DNA of 64,000 nt from Paragordius varius (lineage: Eukaryota > Nematomorpha). Shown here one piece after another: positions 24,701 through 37,600 of this stretch (positions are counted from its first letter, which is position 1; every line of letters starts with the position of its first letter). The notes below the pieces were generated by a model. That model saw nothing but the letters and a program-made list of their open reading frames with translations, did no database searches and was not told where the DNA came from. The translations under genes were made by a program, and so were the position numbers. The stretch covers positions 7,192,001 through 7,256,000 of the forward strand of contig OZ176052.1 of NCBI GenBank assembly GCA_964247055.1, in the 5' to 3' direction.

Positions 24701-26426
24701 ATCTTAAAAAACATATATTTTATTTAAGGGTGAATTTGAATTGTTCGAGGGTGAATTTGAATTGTTTAAGGGTGAAATTGAATTGTAAATGGTATATTTA
24801 TTATGAAAAAAACCGTTTTTATTGATTGGGAAAACGTTTTTATTGAGTGGGAAAACGTTTCTTTTGACTGGGAAAATGTTTCGATTGACTAACGTTTCCA
24901 TTGACTGGGAAAAGGTTTCGATTGATTGGGAAAACGTTTCGATTGACTGGGAAAATGTTTCGATTGACTGGGAAAACGTTTTTTTGATTGGGAAATGGTA
25001 TAGTTATTTTCCGTTTAATGTGCCAAAATAAAAAACCTGTATGCTCTCAAGTTATATAAAGTCTATACAGTATTTAATTAAATATTAAAAAAAGCTTTTT
25101 AAACTTACAGTAACAATGGCGACTCTCCGAGAAGAATAACGTCTATATGTGTATAAAAAATGCATAGAATATGGGTTTATTAAATGTTACAGTCATGTAT
25201 CCTTTATTTTATCAAAAATTAATTTTCTTCGTTAAATGGGCATAAATATTTGTTAAAAATGGGAAAACAAGAGCTCTACGGTATTAACAATATCATTTTA
25301 TTTAAAAAGTATAAGAATTACCATAGAACTTTTGTTTCTTCCATTTATTACCAAATATTGTACCCATTTAACGAATAAAAATAAATTTTTGATAAAATTA
25401 AGGATACATGACTGTAATTTATTAAACGAATACTCTATTTATAGAAAACGCTTACGTTCTTTCCAAATAATCAGATATAATCTGGAATGGATTGGGTTGA
25501 GGTGCCGTTGCACTAGTAGTAACTTCTGTAAATATTTTAAATTAATGGATATATGCTGACGATATCTATACATCCAAAAAATTGAACCTAGTTGAGAATG
25601 ACTTATTTTGAAGCTTAGAATACACTTTTGCAATTACGAATTGGGGAATTTTAGAAAATAATTTACGATTCAATTACATACACAAAACGAAAAATTAAAG
25701 GACAAATATTTTTTTAAAAAACAACCATAAGTTTTTAAAGTTTTGTTATTTCCTCAAAACTAAATAATTACATTTTAAATAATATAATTGAGTTTATTTC
25801 CAATTTATATCTCTATAATCCCCATTTCAACTCAAAACGATCAGTTGAACTTAAAAAATGTTAAAAAATATGGTTGCCTTTTTTAAAAAAATTCTCTCCT
25901 ATTTTTACATTTTGCCTGTAAATTTCAATTTTTACTGTACTTTCTACTACTATCAATATTTAAAATTAGGGGCCATAATCAGAGGCTATTACTAAAAATA
26001 TCTGCGAATACAAATTAAGAAATTAATAGATTTACAAAAACCTATCCATTTTTAAATACATAGATACGATTTCTAAAACGTTTTTGTTATTTACATATAA
26101 TGGGGGCAAACCTAAGAACTACAGAATATTATATATTATATAACCAAATTTTCAACAAGTTTTAATTCTTCCTTTATAAATTCAGAATAAACCAATGAAT
26201 TAGTTATCTTTATTAATGTTTTCAATATTTAATTTACCAACATATATTTTATAGGTTAACCACAGATACCGTATATATTATGACAATTGTTCTTGATTTA
26301 TTATATTATAAATAAATTTTTTACACCTACATTTAAAAAAATTTAAAATATAAGAGCGTAAAACTTACCTTGATTAGAAATACAGCGAACCAATGTATAG
26401 AGTAATCCGACAAATAGAACGTACAT
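15702..26426 (-). CDS. Secreted-protein family gene A (nine exons, uncharacterised)
   Basis: Exons 5' to 3': 26426-26369, 25525-25456, 25142-25109, 23120-22980, 22725-22548, 20972-20888, 19150-18982, 16469-16371 and 15929-15702, totalling 1062 nt (353 residues). Exon 1 encodes a signal peptide (MYVLFVGLLYTLVRC). Landmarks shared with genes B and C: PMC, DCFEM, REFYENYYxxK-type exon 5 (VKEFYENYYVVKIFHSQ), YYDMKDICAFL, NNTLYEGIASRY, VTFDAAGTYN and a final exon ending KTCEN. Splice phases 1,2,0,0,1,2,0,0 are the same in all three genes. Four cysteines and N-glycosylation sequons in exons 5 and 8 (NIT, NSS) are conserved. The exon 8 tail and exon 9 are the most diverged. A distant resemblance to LolA-like folds, as in the N-terminal part of insect 26/29-kDa proteinases, is inference. 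Introns hold a hAT element and several MITEs. It looks intact. Confidence 0.85.
16710..18789 (-). mobile_element. hAT element, KIAA1586-like, copy 2 (complete, inactive)
   Basis: 2080 bp, from TAAAGTGACCAGATTTTT to GTCTGGTCACCTTA, flanked by a perfect 8-bp target duplication TATATGTC (16702-16709 and 18790-18797). Minus-strand transposase pieces include CADNNNTNFGGKARRGTKN, GAGCAHILHNAIQTADMI, LREFCENAEVYYLK, CKTRWLALLPL and SYFLSQDKCPTTFQKFFES; these lie in different frames separated by stops and shifts, so it is not functional. It lies in intron 7 of gene A in the gene's sense orientation. Confidence 0.9.
19261..20788. mobile_element. Palindromic MITE with AATAAyCTGATGAAAT ends
   Basis: Long inverted arms: 19261-19740 and 20385-20788 share in opposite orientation the ends AATAACCTGATGAAAT, CCCTTACGAGTGATTT, AGATGTGGGCT and TTAAAATAAACGCAAAAATG. 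A related copy lies at 39229-40320 and fragments near 60030 and 61000. It sits in intron 6 of gene A and is itself interrupted by the element at 19917-20364. No coding capacity. Confidence 0.75.
19917..20364. mobile_element. Palindromic MITE with TATACC ends and 21-bp arrays
   Basis: 448 bp beginning TATACCATTTACAG and ending TGTAAATGGTATA. Each arm has an array of 21-bp units (CAATTCAAATTCACCCTTGA plus one base, and its complement), about five units left and six right, with an A+T-rich middle. Nested within the larger palindrome. Confidence 0.85.
22377..22535. mobile_element. Short palindromic MITE (TTGCTAG / CTAGCAA type) next to exon 5 of gene A
   Basis: Inverted arms: TTGCTAGGTTTTCATCAATT at the left and AAAAAATTAGCAACTTATAT at the right, with GGATAGTATATGC and GCATATAGAGC-type blocks inside. 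Relatives at 33620-33772, 32880-33230 and 50675-50830. Its tip lies about 10 bp from the exon 5 donor of gene A (22547). Confidence 0.6.
22805..22936. repeat. Relic of a MITE with TTGCGTTTGGTTG units
   Basis: Contains GAAAAAATGTTGCGTTTGGT and an inverted counterpart. It matches the element at 42725-42965 but is shorter and more decayed. It lies in the 254-bp intron 4 of gene A. Confidence 0.55.
23404..25002. mobile_element. Long palindromic element with 21-bp arrays, interrupted by another MITE
   Basis: Ends TATACCGTTTCC and GGGAAATGGTATA. Inverted arms at about 23404-23690 and 24340-25002 share CGTTTyGATTGACTGGGAAAA arrays, CATTATCAGCGTGATATTAG and GCCATTCAATAATTGTGTTT-type blocks in opposite orientation. 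The right arm is split by the 24443-24794 element. The middle (about 23780-24090) holds a GGCCGC-rich hAT-like MITE relic also present at 1940-2235. It lies in intron 3 of gene A. No coding capacity. Confidence 0.8.
24443..24794. mobile_element. Nested MITE with TACCATTTACAG ends and 21-bp arrays
   Basis: About 350 bp from TACCATTTACAG to TGTAAATGGTA, with arms of the CAATTCAAATTCACCC 21-bp unit, like 19917-20364. Comparison with the intact left arm of the host element shows it entered at a TA-containing site (TTTTGATATTTATT). Confidence 0.8.
25163..25435. mobile_element. MITE filling intron 2 of gene A
   Basis: Inverted arms: TTTATTAAATGTTACAGTCA to the left and CATGACTGTAATTTATTAAA to the right, also CGTTAAATGGG and CCCATTTAACG. 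GAATA flanks both sides. The element makes up most of the 313-bp intron (25143-25455), leaving about 20 bp on each side. Confidence 0.75.
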
Positions 26427-28603
26427 TTTATTTTATATTTAAAAAAAATTAAAAACTGATAATATTATAAGGTATCCCTAATTTTATTTTATATGATATT
26501 AAAGAAGTTGACAAATAATTTATCATTATTGATATAATATTCAAGTTGGATCCAGTAATTTTGATTGTTCAAGGGCAAATCGGTAAAAATTTAGTTTTTT
26601 AGACATGATGAGACGACAATTAGCAGGTATTTTAAATTATATATATATGCACATTAGTAACAAATATTTATTTTATATTTATGTTGACATTGCATAAACT
26701 ATATAGTCAGTTTGTGTAAGTGATATACAATTTAAGGGAACTGCCACAAAGTAATAATTTTGTCACGAATAACCCAGATAAATATTTTAAACGTAATGTA
26801 TCAAATTTGTGCAACTCTCATCGAATATGGTGTTTTTTTGTCTTTACAATTAGATATTTATTGGCTAAAATTCATAATTTAACGAATTGGATCATCTTGT
26901 AAATTAATTCATAGGTTTCATTGGTAAAGTTTAAATTATGAAAAAATAATTTTGACAAATATAACTCGAAAATTTGAAATTTCTAAAATCAGTATTAAAA
27001 AAAAAAACAATGCCACACTAAATAAGAATCAAGTGAATTTATAATTAAAACTTTTGTTACGAAATAATTATAAAATTATGTGCCCGCTCTCTATACATTT
27101 GCGCCTTTTTTAGCCTTAAGCAAACACCAATTTTTTTTAGAATGTTCATCGTTTGCAAAAGCTAATTGAATTCCATTTATTTTAAATTAACAATTGTTGT
27201 TTTTTATTCGAAATTTAGACTAAAATATCGCGGCCTTTGTCTAATGTTTGATGAATAGAGTTATGCTTTAGACCGGTTAAAAAATATAAACCAGTTAACT
27301 CCTTATAAATGCAGTCACTCAATTCAAATAATTAATAAGAAATTATGCAAAATTAGATCAAAAAATAAGAAATCAATGCTCTAACATTAAGACGGACATA
27401 CATTATGCTTAAGTTTGATACGATAATTTATAATATTTGTTGGGCGCCTTGAGATAGACACATGTTATAGCTTTGAAAGGGTATTCATACTTCCACACTG
27501 TTTTTTACAGGTTTTTAAATGCAAAAACCCAAAAATATCATTTTCAAAACAGGAGGATCTTACAAACTAAATAATTTGACAGTATAAGCGGTTATGTTTT
27601 TTGTTTTTAAAAATATAAATCCCCTTTATCTGCTATAATGAGTAGTTTTATTTCTCAAATGCGACTTATTTATCAATGTTACATATATATGCTGAAACTA
27701 TGTTAATGGACCTTAAATTACTATGGTTAATATTTATTGTTAGTAAGTACAATCGCGAGCCACCTAAAATGCACCATCATAAAATGACATACTTAATGAC
27801 ATTTAATATTGTACCCTTACACTAAAACCTAAACGCTATATATGTATCATCGCTCTAAAGCCTAAAAGTGCTATAAGGGCCTAAGGAATGCTTTGGTCAG
27901 ATTGCGATAATTATCAAGTGACAAACATATGTTTTAAAACTGAGTAGTAATTTTATATAGTTGACTAAGTTACGGTCATTGATGCAAAACCTATCAGACT
28001 TTATATATGACTAACACAAAGGGGTATAATTTTGATGTGCAATATTTATTTACTTGGGAATGATTTGGGAGAAGACCACCCATAGCATTTATCATTTATT
28101 TGATTTTTGGACATTAATTTGTCCAATTTTTGTAGACTAATTAGTTATTTCTAGCATTAGATATATAATTTCACATTTGGCACTATGAGCATTAGACTGT
28201 AAAAACAATTACATAATAAGTCCCTCTTAAATTACTACTTCATAGCAATGTTCCTATGCTATATCGATAAACTAAAATTTGTGTATATTCCTAATATATC
28301 AATATCGTATTTTTTTATACACTTTTGCATTCACTCCTTATAAAATGAAATTTTTTTGGGTTCCGTCAAGCATACCAAGAAGGGTTTGTATAGAAACCCA
28401 ATGTTTTTTGTTAAATGTGTATTTATTTTTTTATTTATAGTATTTATTAAAATAATAAAAATGTACAATCACAAGACCGTTTCCATTAGTTTATTTGATT
28501 TGATTGGACATAATTATTTAAAGTATTACCATCCCTACTCAATTATTATTAATCAAAAACTATGTTTATTCCAATTTGGGTTAATTAAAACATAACTGAT
28601 TCA
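26427..28603. other. Intergenic region between genes A and B
   Basis: About 2.2 kb, presumably holding the gene A promoter near 26430-26700. No further gene, RNA gene or clear repeat was recognised. Confidence 0.45.
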
Positions 28604-31600
28604 TTAATGTCCCTTTTTACATAGAGCTAATGGTTTTGGAACGTAGATATAGATTGGATCAAATTTAATTGCCGGGATATCTTGATTTTCAGTTATCCTT
28701 TGTTCATAATTCGTGACAATGTAAGATTCATAAAAATTGAATTGAGTTCGACCATTATGTTCTGCCGTGTATACGTTAACTCCATCCTTATTTTGTTTCA
28801 CTATAATCTAAACATATTTAATTTTTGTAAATTGGAGATTATAGAATTGTTGGTGCTTTATTAGCAATTACTCCGTGAAATAATGTAATAAATAAAATTA
28901 AATGAAAATTAATTGAATATTATCCAACTGTGCAATTGTAATCTAAATGCAGTTGATACTACGAATTTTTATTAAATTTATATAAAATTTACGAAATTAA
29001 ACTAAAAAGTTTGACATAAATACTAGGTTTTAACCATCCGTTTTATTTTTTGGAGATAATAACTGTTCATATTTTATTATTATATTGATACAATATACCA
29101 ATAAAGCGACAAAAAAATAAAGTTTATATTTATTAAGCTATATCAATAAAGGATTGTCGGTTTTTTACTTAATAAATATTACAAGCATCATTTACAAGAG
29201 TAATCTAGACAAAACGTAAAAATATAAAGACAAATATTTTTTTTAAAGATAACCATTTTTCAATCTTAATTTTTTATATATAAATTAGTGTTTAGCATTT
29301 CTAAATATGAAATTGAGATGTTATAAATAACATAATCAATTACATATAAGATTGTATAAATAATTTATTTTGGAAATATATAGAGTCTTGAAAAAGGATT
29401 GTTGTCTTTTGAAAAAAAAATATTTGTCTTATATTTTTACGTTTTGTCCGGATGATTTTCATTTTCATTGTAAATTGACTATTAGTCTAATAAGCCATTT
29501 ACGATATGATTCACTTATATTAATAAAAAAACTGTAATATATACTTGTTTATATTTATAGGTATCAAATTTTTTGAATTCAGACGTGTTGTAAATATTGC
29601 TAATCGTGAAATGGTTGTATGGGCCGGTGGCATCAAATGTCGTCTAAATTAAATTATTGATGATATGATGGAAATTTTTTAGAGTATAATAAAAAGCCAA
29701 TAAATTAAATTTACACACTACTATGCATATGAGCGTGTTTGAAAATCTCTGAGGAATTTTTTGTCATAATTATTTTATTACTTGGCAAGTGAGTGAGTGT
29801 CTAAAGATTTCAAGCTTCCAGTTTTACTATATTTATCGAACTATGCGTTTTATTTATATATATTAGGAGAAAATTTTAAAATCGGTTAAAGTTTTTTGTT
29901 TGGTTTATCAAAGAAAAAATCTAAATTTTAAAAAACATTTTTCCATATAGGACATTCACATTGATAATGATAAAATGAATATAATAGAAGATTAATTAGC
30001 CAAGATAGTACAAGATTTTAACATAAATAATAATTTTCATTTTTTTATTCTTCTTTTTTAATTCATTTTAATCAACTTAAATCGAGTCGGGTAATAATAT
30101 TTATTTATATATTCGTTGCTTGAATTGGAGTGGTTAACATGAGAATCAAAAATAAATTCAATAGAATTTAATGTTATTTTGGTTGTAAAACTACGTTGGA
30201 ACTGGTCATAAAATGGTTTTATAGTCAAATTTTTTTTACGGGAAACACTTCACAGTTTTTCATCTTAAGTATGGTTAAAAATAAATTTTTGGCGTTTAAA
30301 TATGTTGTATTAACAAACGTAGTCAAATTGAGTCATTGGACAATTATTTAAGTAAATAGCCTGAAATAGTCATATTATAAAGTGAAATACATCTAGTAAA
30401 AGCGCTTCAAAAAATATATAGTTGATTGTATAGGAAAAAATATAAATTTATATGGTTGTGGTTAATGGTATGATATAGAAATAATAGGATTATAATGGGA
30501 CAATATCTAGGGTGACCAGATTTTTCAATGAAAAAAGCGGGACAACTCTGAACGGAAGGGGGAGGAGGTTACTATCAAAAAATTTTCAACAAAAAATAAT
30601 GTCATAATATTTTAAAAATAATACAATTTATAAGTATAAAAAAATGTATATGTCATTCGTTAATATATTTTTTATTTGAGTGAATTTGGAGCAGGTTGTT
30701 ATCATTTTTTAATATATTATGAAAATCTTCACAGAATTTGTTAAATTATATTTGACAATAAAATGGCTTTTAGAGTTTGAACATTTAATTTTAATTTTTT
30801 TAATGTCCACACTTGATTTACTCTAAAAACGCGTTCAATCGCAGCGTTAGTTCCAGGTAAAGGAGATTGTGAATTTCACAATTTTTAAAACAATATTGTG
30901 AGGAATGTAGTTTCTTTCAAAATGATGAAATATTTTCAACCATTTGTCCTCTACTGTTATTTTTTCTGATGCCCAATATTTGAGCTTTTCCTTATCAATA
31001 TATTTTTAACCAATGATACTTTAAAAAGATCATTTTCAGAAATATGACTATTTGGGAATTTTAAAGAAATATAACAAATGGTATAAAGCCTTTTTATATA
31101 GCTCAGAATATCCTGACGGTTTATTGCATCTTGCTCTTCGAGCTCGTTAATACTATTGCGAATAGTAAATGGCAAAAAATTATTTTCTAACCTCTCTTGA
31201 TATTGGTATTTTAAAAACTTCATTTGCTACTTCGATTGCAGATAATTTGTCACCCGTTTTAAAAAAGAGCAGCTTGATTTTGTAAATATACTAGCCATAT
31301 TTTTGAAGATTCACTTTCAAAAAACTTTGCTAAAATTTTAAGACATTAATCTTGCTATAGAAAGTAGGATTTCAAGGGATCATACATTTTCAAATTTCGA
31401 GAGTTGGCAGAAGAGCTAACCAACGCATTTTACAGTCCAAGTATTTTCTGAAATTCAACTTCCTCATTTTCACAAAATTCTTTAAGCATTTCAATGCGTA
31501 CAGCGTATATATGGAAAAAAGAATATATTTTAACAACAACATTTTCCACTTCTTCTGGTAACAAATCAGTAGCTGTTTGAATAGCGTTATGCATTATATG

Positions 31601-34600
31601 CGCTGCTCACCCAACACCAATAATATTTTGATTCAGATCTTTCGCTAATTTATAAAAAAATATTGTTTGTGCCTCTTCTCGCCTTTCGTCCGAAATTAGT
31701 ATTCGTATTGTCAGCACGGTATGCGATAATTTTTTGTTTTAAATTATTTTTTCCAAAATATCAATGATAGAACTAAAAATTATTTTAGAATTTTCACCGG
31801 GTAAAGGAATAAAATCTAAAATTTTAATTTTAACCCCAGTATCTGAATCAAATTATCTTATGATGCTTGGAATTTTTTTTATATATTTATGATTGCGTCA
31901 GAATATATGGATATGAAATTAATTTTTTGTAAATTATTTTTTATTTTTGAAAATGCGTATGGGGAAAGCACATTACATACTATTGTCTCAGCCTTTGTTC
32001 TAGCACAAATAAATTTTTTATTAAAAAGCTTTCTGATAACTTGTGATGTACAATCCATAGATCTAAAGGAATGATTGTTATTAACAGCAGCGTGAAATCA
32101 TATAAGTTCTGCTAATGCTAAATTATTTTTTTAACTTCATAAGTTGTTTTTTTAAAAAATCTGGCATTTTGGAAGATGATGCAGCAGTATTTAAACATCT
32201 CCAAATCTTTTGATATCTCATTCTTTCCGCCGTGAATACCAAATTCGCCGTTACATGTTTGACATTTAATGTAGTTTTTTTAGATTTTTTAATAAAGGGA
32301 TCACTTCTTAAATCATCGGTGAGTTTACATCCTCTTCTCGTGCTCATTTTGTTAAAAATATCAAATAAATTATATCAATATATATATAAATAACTATTTT
32401 TTATGATAAGGGTAAGTAGCAGACTTGATTTGTTCAATTAGCACGGACACAAAAAAGCGAAAAACAATAAGTTTAATATAAAATTATCTGGATTTTAAAA
32501 GTCGGGACTTTTAAAAAAAGTAGTGGGGCGTGGGACAAATGGTAAAAGGGGACTGTCCCGCCAAAAACGGGACGTCTGGTCACCTTAAAAATATCCCTTT
32601 CACCGTCAAATAAACTTTCCGTTATTTCATAAACTAGATTTGATTTTACTAAAATATGTATAGGGTCAGTACCGTAATTTTATTTTGTTTTTTGTTATAA
32701 AGAATAACCTAACAGTTAATTTACGCTTAATGACTGGATTGAAAAATTTAACGCTAAATTTTTTTCAAATTATACACAAACATAAAAACTTAAAGACAAA
32801 AAATATTTTTATTTAAAAGACAACAACTTATCATCTTGCGTTGCAAAAAAGGGTATTTAAATTATACACTCAGTTATATACAGTATGAGTAACTATATTA
32901 ATTATATATTGCCAGATAACATATGCGGCAAAGAGCCTTATTATTGGCTAATAGAGTAAAAAGCAAAAATTACAATTACACGATATCATTTATGCTAGCC
33001 TATTCACATTATTGTTGGTCGATTGGCGCACTAGAGTATGGGTAAAAACGAAGAAGTGTTAAAATTAAACAATTGTTTTCATTTTTCTTCATTTAAATAT
33101 GGACCAAATTTGTTTTATAACACACGCTACTGTATTACCAATTGGCGAATAGTGCATAAATGTGATAGTGTGTTTTGTCCTTTTAATATTATCTGGTAAT
33201 AATTGATGAAAAACTAGAAATGAATTTTTACTCCACGGTAATTCATAATTGTAATTATAGTAAACACATCTATTCCGGATTATTTACATTATAATTGGTC
33301 AATTGGCAAAACAGTAGTGAGAAAATTTAACAAAATATTTGATATTAAACAATTATCTTTTATAAAATAATATGAATAGGCCTGCATAAATGTGTATACC
33401 GAATATAGTTTATATAGGGAAACAAGGTTTGAAAAAGTATGGTTATTTGTCTTTTAGTTATGTTTTATCTGTATAGGTTTATTTTTTACTATATTTATTT
33501 TATTCTTGTTAAATTAGGTTAGGGTTTAGTTTTGGCCATGATTGCTACATTTAAATGTGACAAGTGTTTTTTGTATTTTTTAGCATAGTTTATCTTTATT
33601 GTAATCGAATATGTGTGAATTATATATTATATAAAGTAAACATTGCTAGTATTCATCAATTATTGCTAGTCAAAAACAGCTATTTTTGTTTTTAAAGCTC
33701 TTCGCTGTAATGCTATCCAGAAATTATTTGATGAAAAAACTAGCAATTTATAGTTACTCACACTGATTGAAAAATTTTACCAGGTATACCCTTATAAACA
33801 TCTCACCTCTTTAGTGTACATAACGAAATCGCCTTTCGCTTCAAAGTTTTTGATAGGTTCTAAACTCAAGGTATGGCTTCTTAAATGTTTGTCCAGCGGT
33901 AATGTAAAGTAATGGGACACAACTCCTTCATAAACTATATCGTTGGTTTTGCTTAATTGCAAATTTCTAAATAGTGGTATAAATTTAGTGAGTCTCCTAA
34001 AATTAGATAATAAATTATAAAAAATAATAATTTTTTTTCTCCAAAATATATTTTATAATTATTGGCTATATTTAAAAAGGTAACAAATTAATTTTTTAAA
34101 ATAGAACCACTAATAAAATGCTTTTGGATTGTTTTAATATAATGAAAAAATATTATGCATGTGAAACGGATTATATTTTTTCTTTATTCACCAATTAAAA
34201 GACCATTATCACTAATAATTTTACTGTTTAATATTCTAAAAAATATCCAAAATTATAATAAGAAAAAAGATTTGGCACTTATATTGCTATCAGTGGTAGT
34301 TTCATAACTGTTTTTTAATTTACAGATATTTATACTTTAAATAATTACGTCGAACAAACTTAAAAATAAACAAACCATAAAAAAGCTCTTTTAGGGCCGC
34401 TTAAGCATCACTCGTTTAAATTATTAATTATCTGAATCGTAACATTTTAAATAAATTTATTTCTGCTAAAACAGTATAAGCGGATTATGCTTATGTAATT
34501 AGCAACATATTTAATTTTTATATTTATATAGGTTTCGATATTTATCGATTGATTTAATAAAAAATGATATTAAACCTGTATAATACGCCATTACTATAGA

Positions 34601-37600
34601 TATTGTAAGTTTGTGAATCAACCAAAAAGGCACAGATATCTTTGATGTCATAGTATTCATCTAAAATTAGTAAATGTCATATATTATTATATATGTGTAT
34701 ATTTTGTAAATATGGTTTAATTATAATAACAGTTGTTAAAATCCGTAAGATAGCGATAAAGGAAAATTAAAAAGAATTAAATGAAAGTATAAATAGAAAT
34801 TATAAACGGTATGTAAAACCCTTCGTCAATAGTAATCGCAGACTAGTTTCGTGCTTGTTAGCACTCATCAGTAGGACACAACTATTTGACTTTGGGTTTT
34901 CACATATCGCGTATATATATCCAACTTTGCAATTTTGGTATAAATGCAGTTGGTTATACGAATTTAAATTAAATTTAATGAAATATTACAATTATTAGAC
35001 CGTACAACTTCTAAAAACTACAGATAGCAATAATTTATTCTGATATATTAGGTATCTTTGTTTGCAAATGATCGTTTTAGTACAGGGCTTCTTAGGACGC
35101 GAGTTACAAAAATACAATTTAACAAAAAATGTTTTTCAACTTGTAAAATTATTGTTATAAAGAAAAATAACAATCATCGTAGATAAATATATCATAAAAT
35201 TTTCTGGTTCGGAAAGACTGTTTATACCAGCATTTCTATTCCGATCATTTTAATCTATATAATTATAAAAATAAAAAATGCTGGCTTTGTGATCTGTTTC
35301 CGGAAAACCGGTCGACCCATTCAAATCCAAATGTCGAAAAATATAATTATTAATCAACGCCCTGACAATAGCTCGTCCTTTTTTGGATTAGGCCCCAGTT
35401 TGGGCCCACCCAGTGTAAAAAACGGGTTTTTTTGAAAACAAAAGTCCCATAAATCATGTATTTGAGATAATTTTTAGGAAACCGTCCTGGACCATTCAAT
35501 TTCAAATATATTTTTTTTTACTTTTTTTGATTGCGCCGAACCTAGTCGGCTTACTTATTTAATTTAGGCTCTCTTTTTACCCGTTCCCCCCGTAAAATGC
35601 CATTTTTTTAAAAAAAACTAAATTTTTTGCCCAGGGTATGAGATCGTTAATATTCACTGAGGATTCGAGTTCTCTGCTAAAAGGAAAAAATTTTAGTCTT
35701 GCGTTTTTTAAATATTGGCTGCTGGGTAAACAGATCGCCGCTAAAACTGCGCCACTATATAGAAAATGCGTTGTTTTGGAGCTAATTTACAGAAAATTAA
35801 ATCCATATGAGCTCATTAAAAGCTTGAAATATTACCCGTAACTAGGTAAAAATTAAGGTCGGGTTTTTTTATTAGCCGTTAATTTGGGGCCTTTATGCCC
35901 TAAAACGCCATCATATAACGATTTTTTAGTGTTGAGGTATTTTTTCGAATAACCCATGAGACGATGGTATCAAAGATGATTCCAAATATTTGCCCTATAA
36001 AGGCAAAGAATTTACAGCGCTTTTTCCATACAGGTCTATGGTTAGGGGTCTACCGGTTTAAAACTGAGATGTCATACAAAATAGGCGTGGCTTTGGAGCT
36101 AATTAAAAAACTTAAGAAGCCGAAGCCATATTAGTTCAGTTATATACACATTTCTGGGGAATTTGTATAATATCATTCTTTCCTTTAAAAAGGGATTACA
36201 AATGATTTACTTTTTATATCTCTTGATCCCAGCTGTATGAACACAATTTCAAATTAGAACTTTTAACCATGATTTCGCTAAACCAAAATCTTAAAATAAA
36301 TCTAATGATAGTTGAATATTAACTTTAATAAGGAACAGATATGGTCAATTTCGAGTAAACAATATTTCAGCCTATGCAAAAACCCGTAAAAAAATAATTA
36401 AAGACATTCTTTTTATTAAATAAAAGAATCATATTTAAAATTGAATGGTCCAACACGTTCTCCGGAAAATTGTCTCAAAGACACGATTTTTGTGGACTTC
36501 TGTTTTCAAAAAAAACCCGTTTTTCATACGGGGTGGGCCCGAACTGGGGGCCTATTTCAAAAAAAGGGCGAAGCTATTGTCGGGGCATTCATTAATGATT
36601 ATATTTTTTCGATATTTGGATTTGATTGGGTCTACCGGTTTTCCTGTAGCAGATCACAAAGCCAGCATTTTTCATTTTTATAAATATATAAATGTTTATT
36701 ATTATTTTTTATCTCCATTAACTCTATTTATTGCAATTTATTAAGAATAATTATCGGTGAGACTACGCCACACCAAAGCGTGACAGGGCCAGCTAGTATC
36801 TTGTATAAATTTACAATGAATCAGAAAATGTTATAGAAATTTATAAAAAATTTTGATTTATTTTTGTCCTCTCATAACCAAAATAATCTTGATAATATTA
36901 TTAACAAAATTTCTAAGTGTTATTTCGAACAAATTATTATTTTATATTTGGTGGGGTCGTTAAGAAACTCGCAATCATAAATGGGGTCGTGAGCTACAAA
37001 AGTTTAAGAAGCCCTGTTTTAGTATTACAGAGATTTTAAAAAATATATATTATTATATTCCATATTAAATCAAATTTAAAATTTTTTCGCACTTTTAGTA
37101 ATAAATTTGTAAGGAGGCAAATTCCATACAAACCGATTTTGAACGAATTCATTTACCGCGTTTTAGATAGTATAATTTCTAAATTACATTCGATTTAAAT
37201 AATCTTAAGCACTTATTTTTATATAAAAACATTTGGCTTTGGTTAAAGATTAGACGACATTTTATTAAGTTCTAATGTAAATGATTTTCTATCATAAAAA
37301 TAAATTTACTTCGTGTGGGTTTTAAGAAATATTCGAAAGAAAGTGTGACTGAAACGTTTAGGTCGTTGTTATATTGTGGATATGGCAGCACTCCAACCCC
37401 TCCTTCTTGAGAATGCAAAATTTTTATGATGTTAAAGTTTTCGTAATATTCTCGCATTATAACTACACCATTTAAGTTCAATGCAACAATCTAAATTTTA
37501 CAAAATTATTAGAGATTGTCCACTAGTATTTCAATCTGAGAATCTTTTTACCGCTATTTATATTGGATTAAGCTAAAAAAATATATAAAAAGCGAAGGTC

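Noticed and set aside
25439-25633. Minus-strand open frame overlapping exon 2 of gene A
   Set aside because: The real coding part is the 70-bp exon 25456-25525 in another frame (VTTSATAPQPNPFQIISDYLE).
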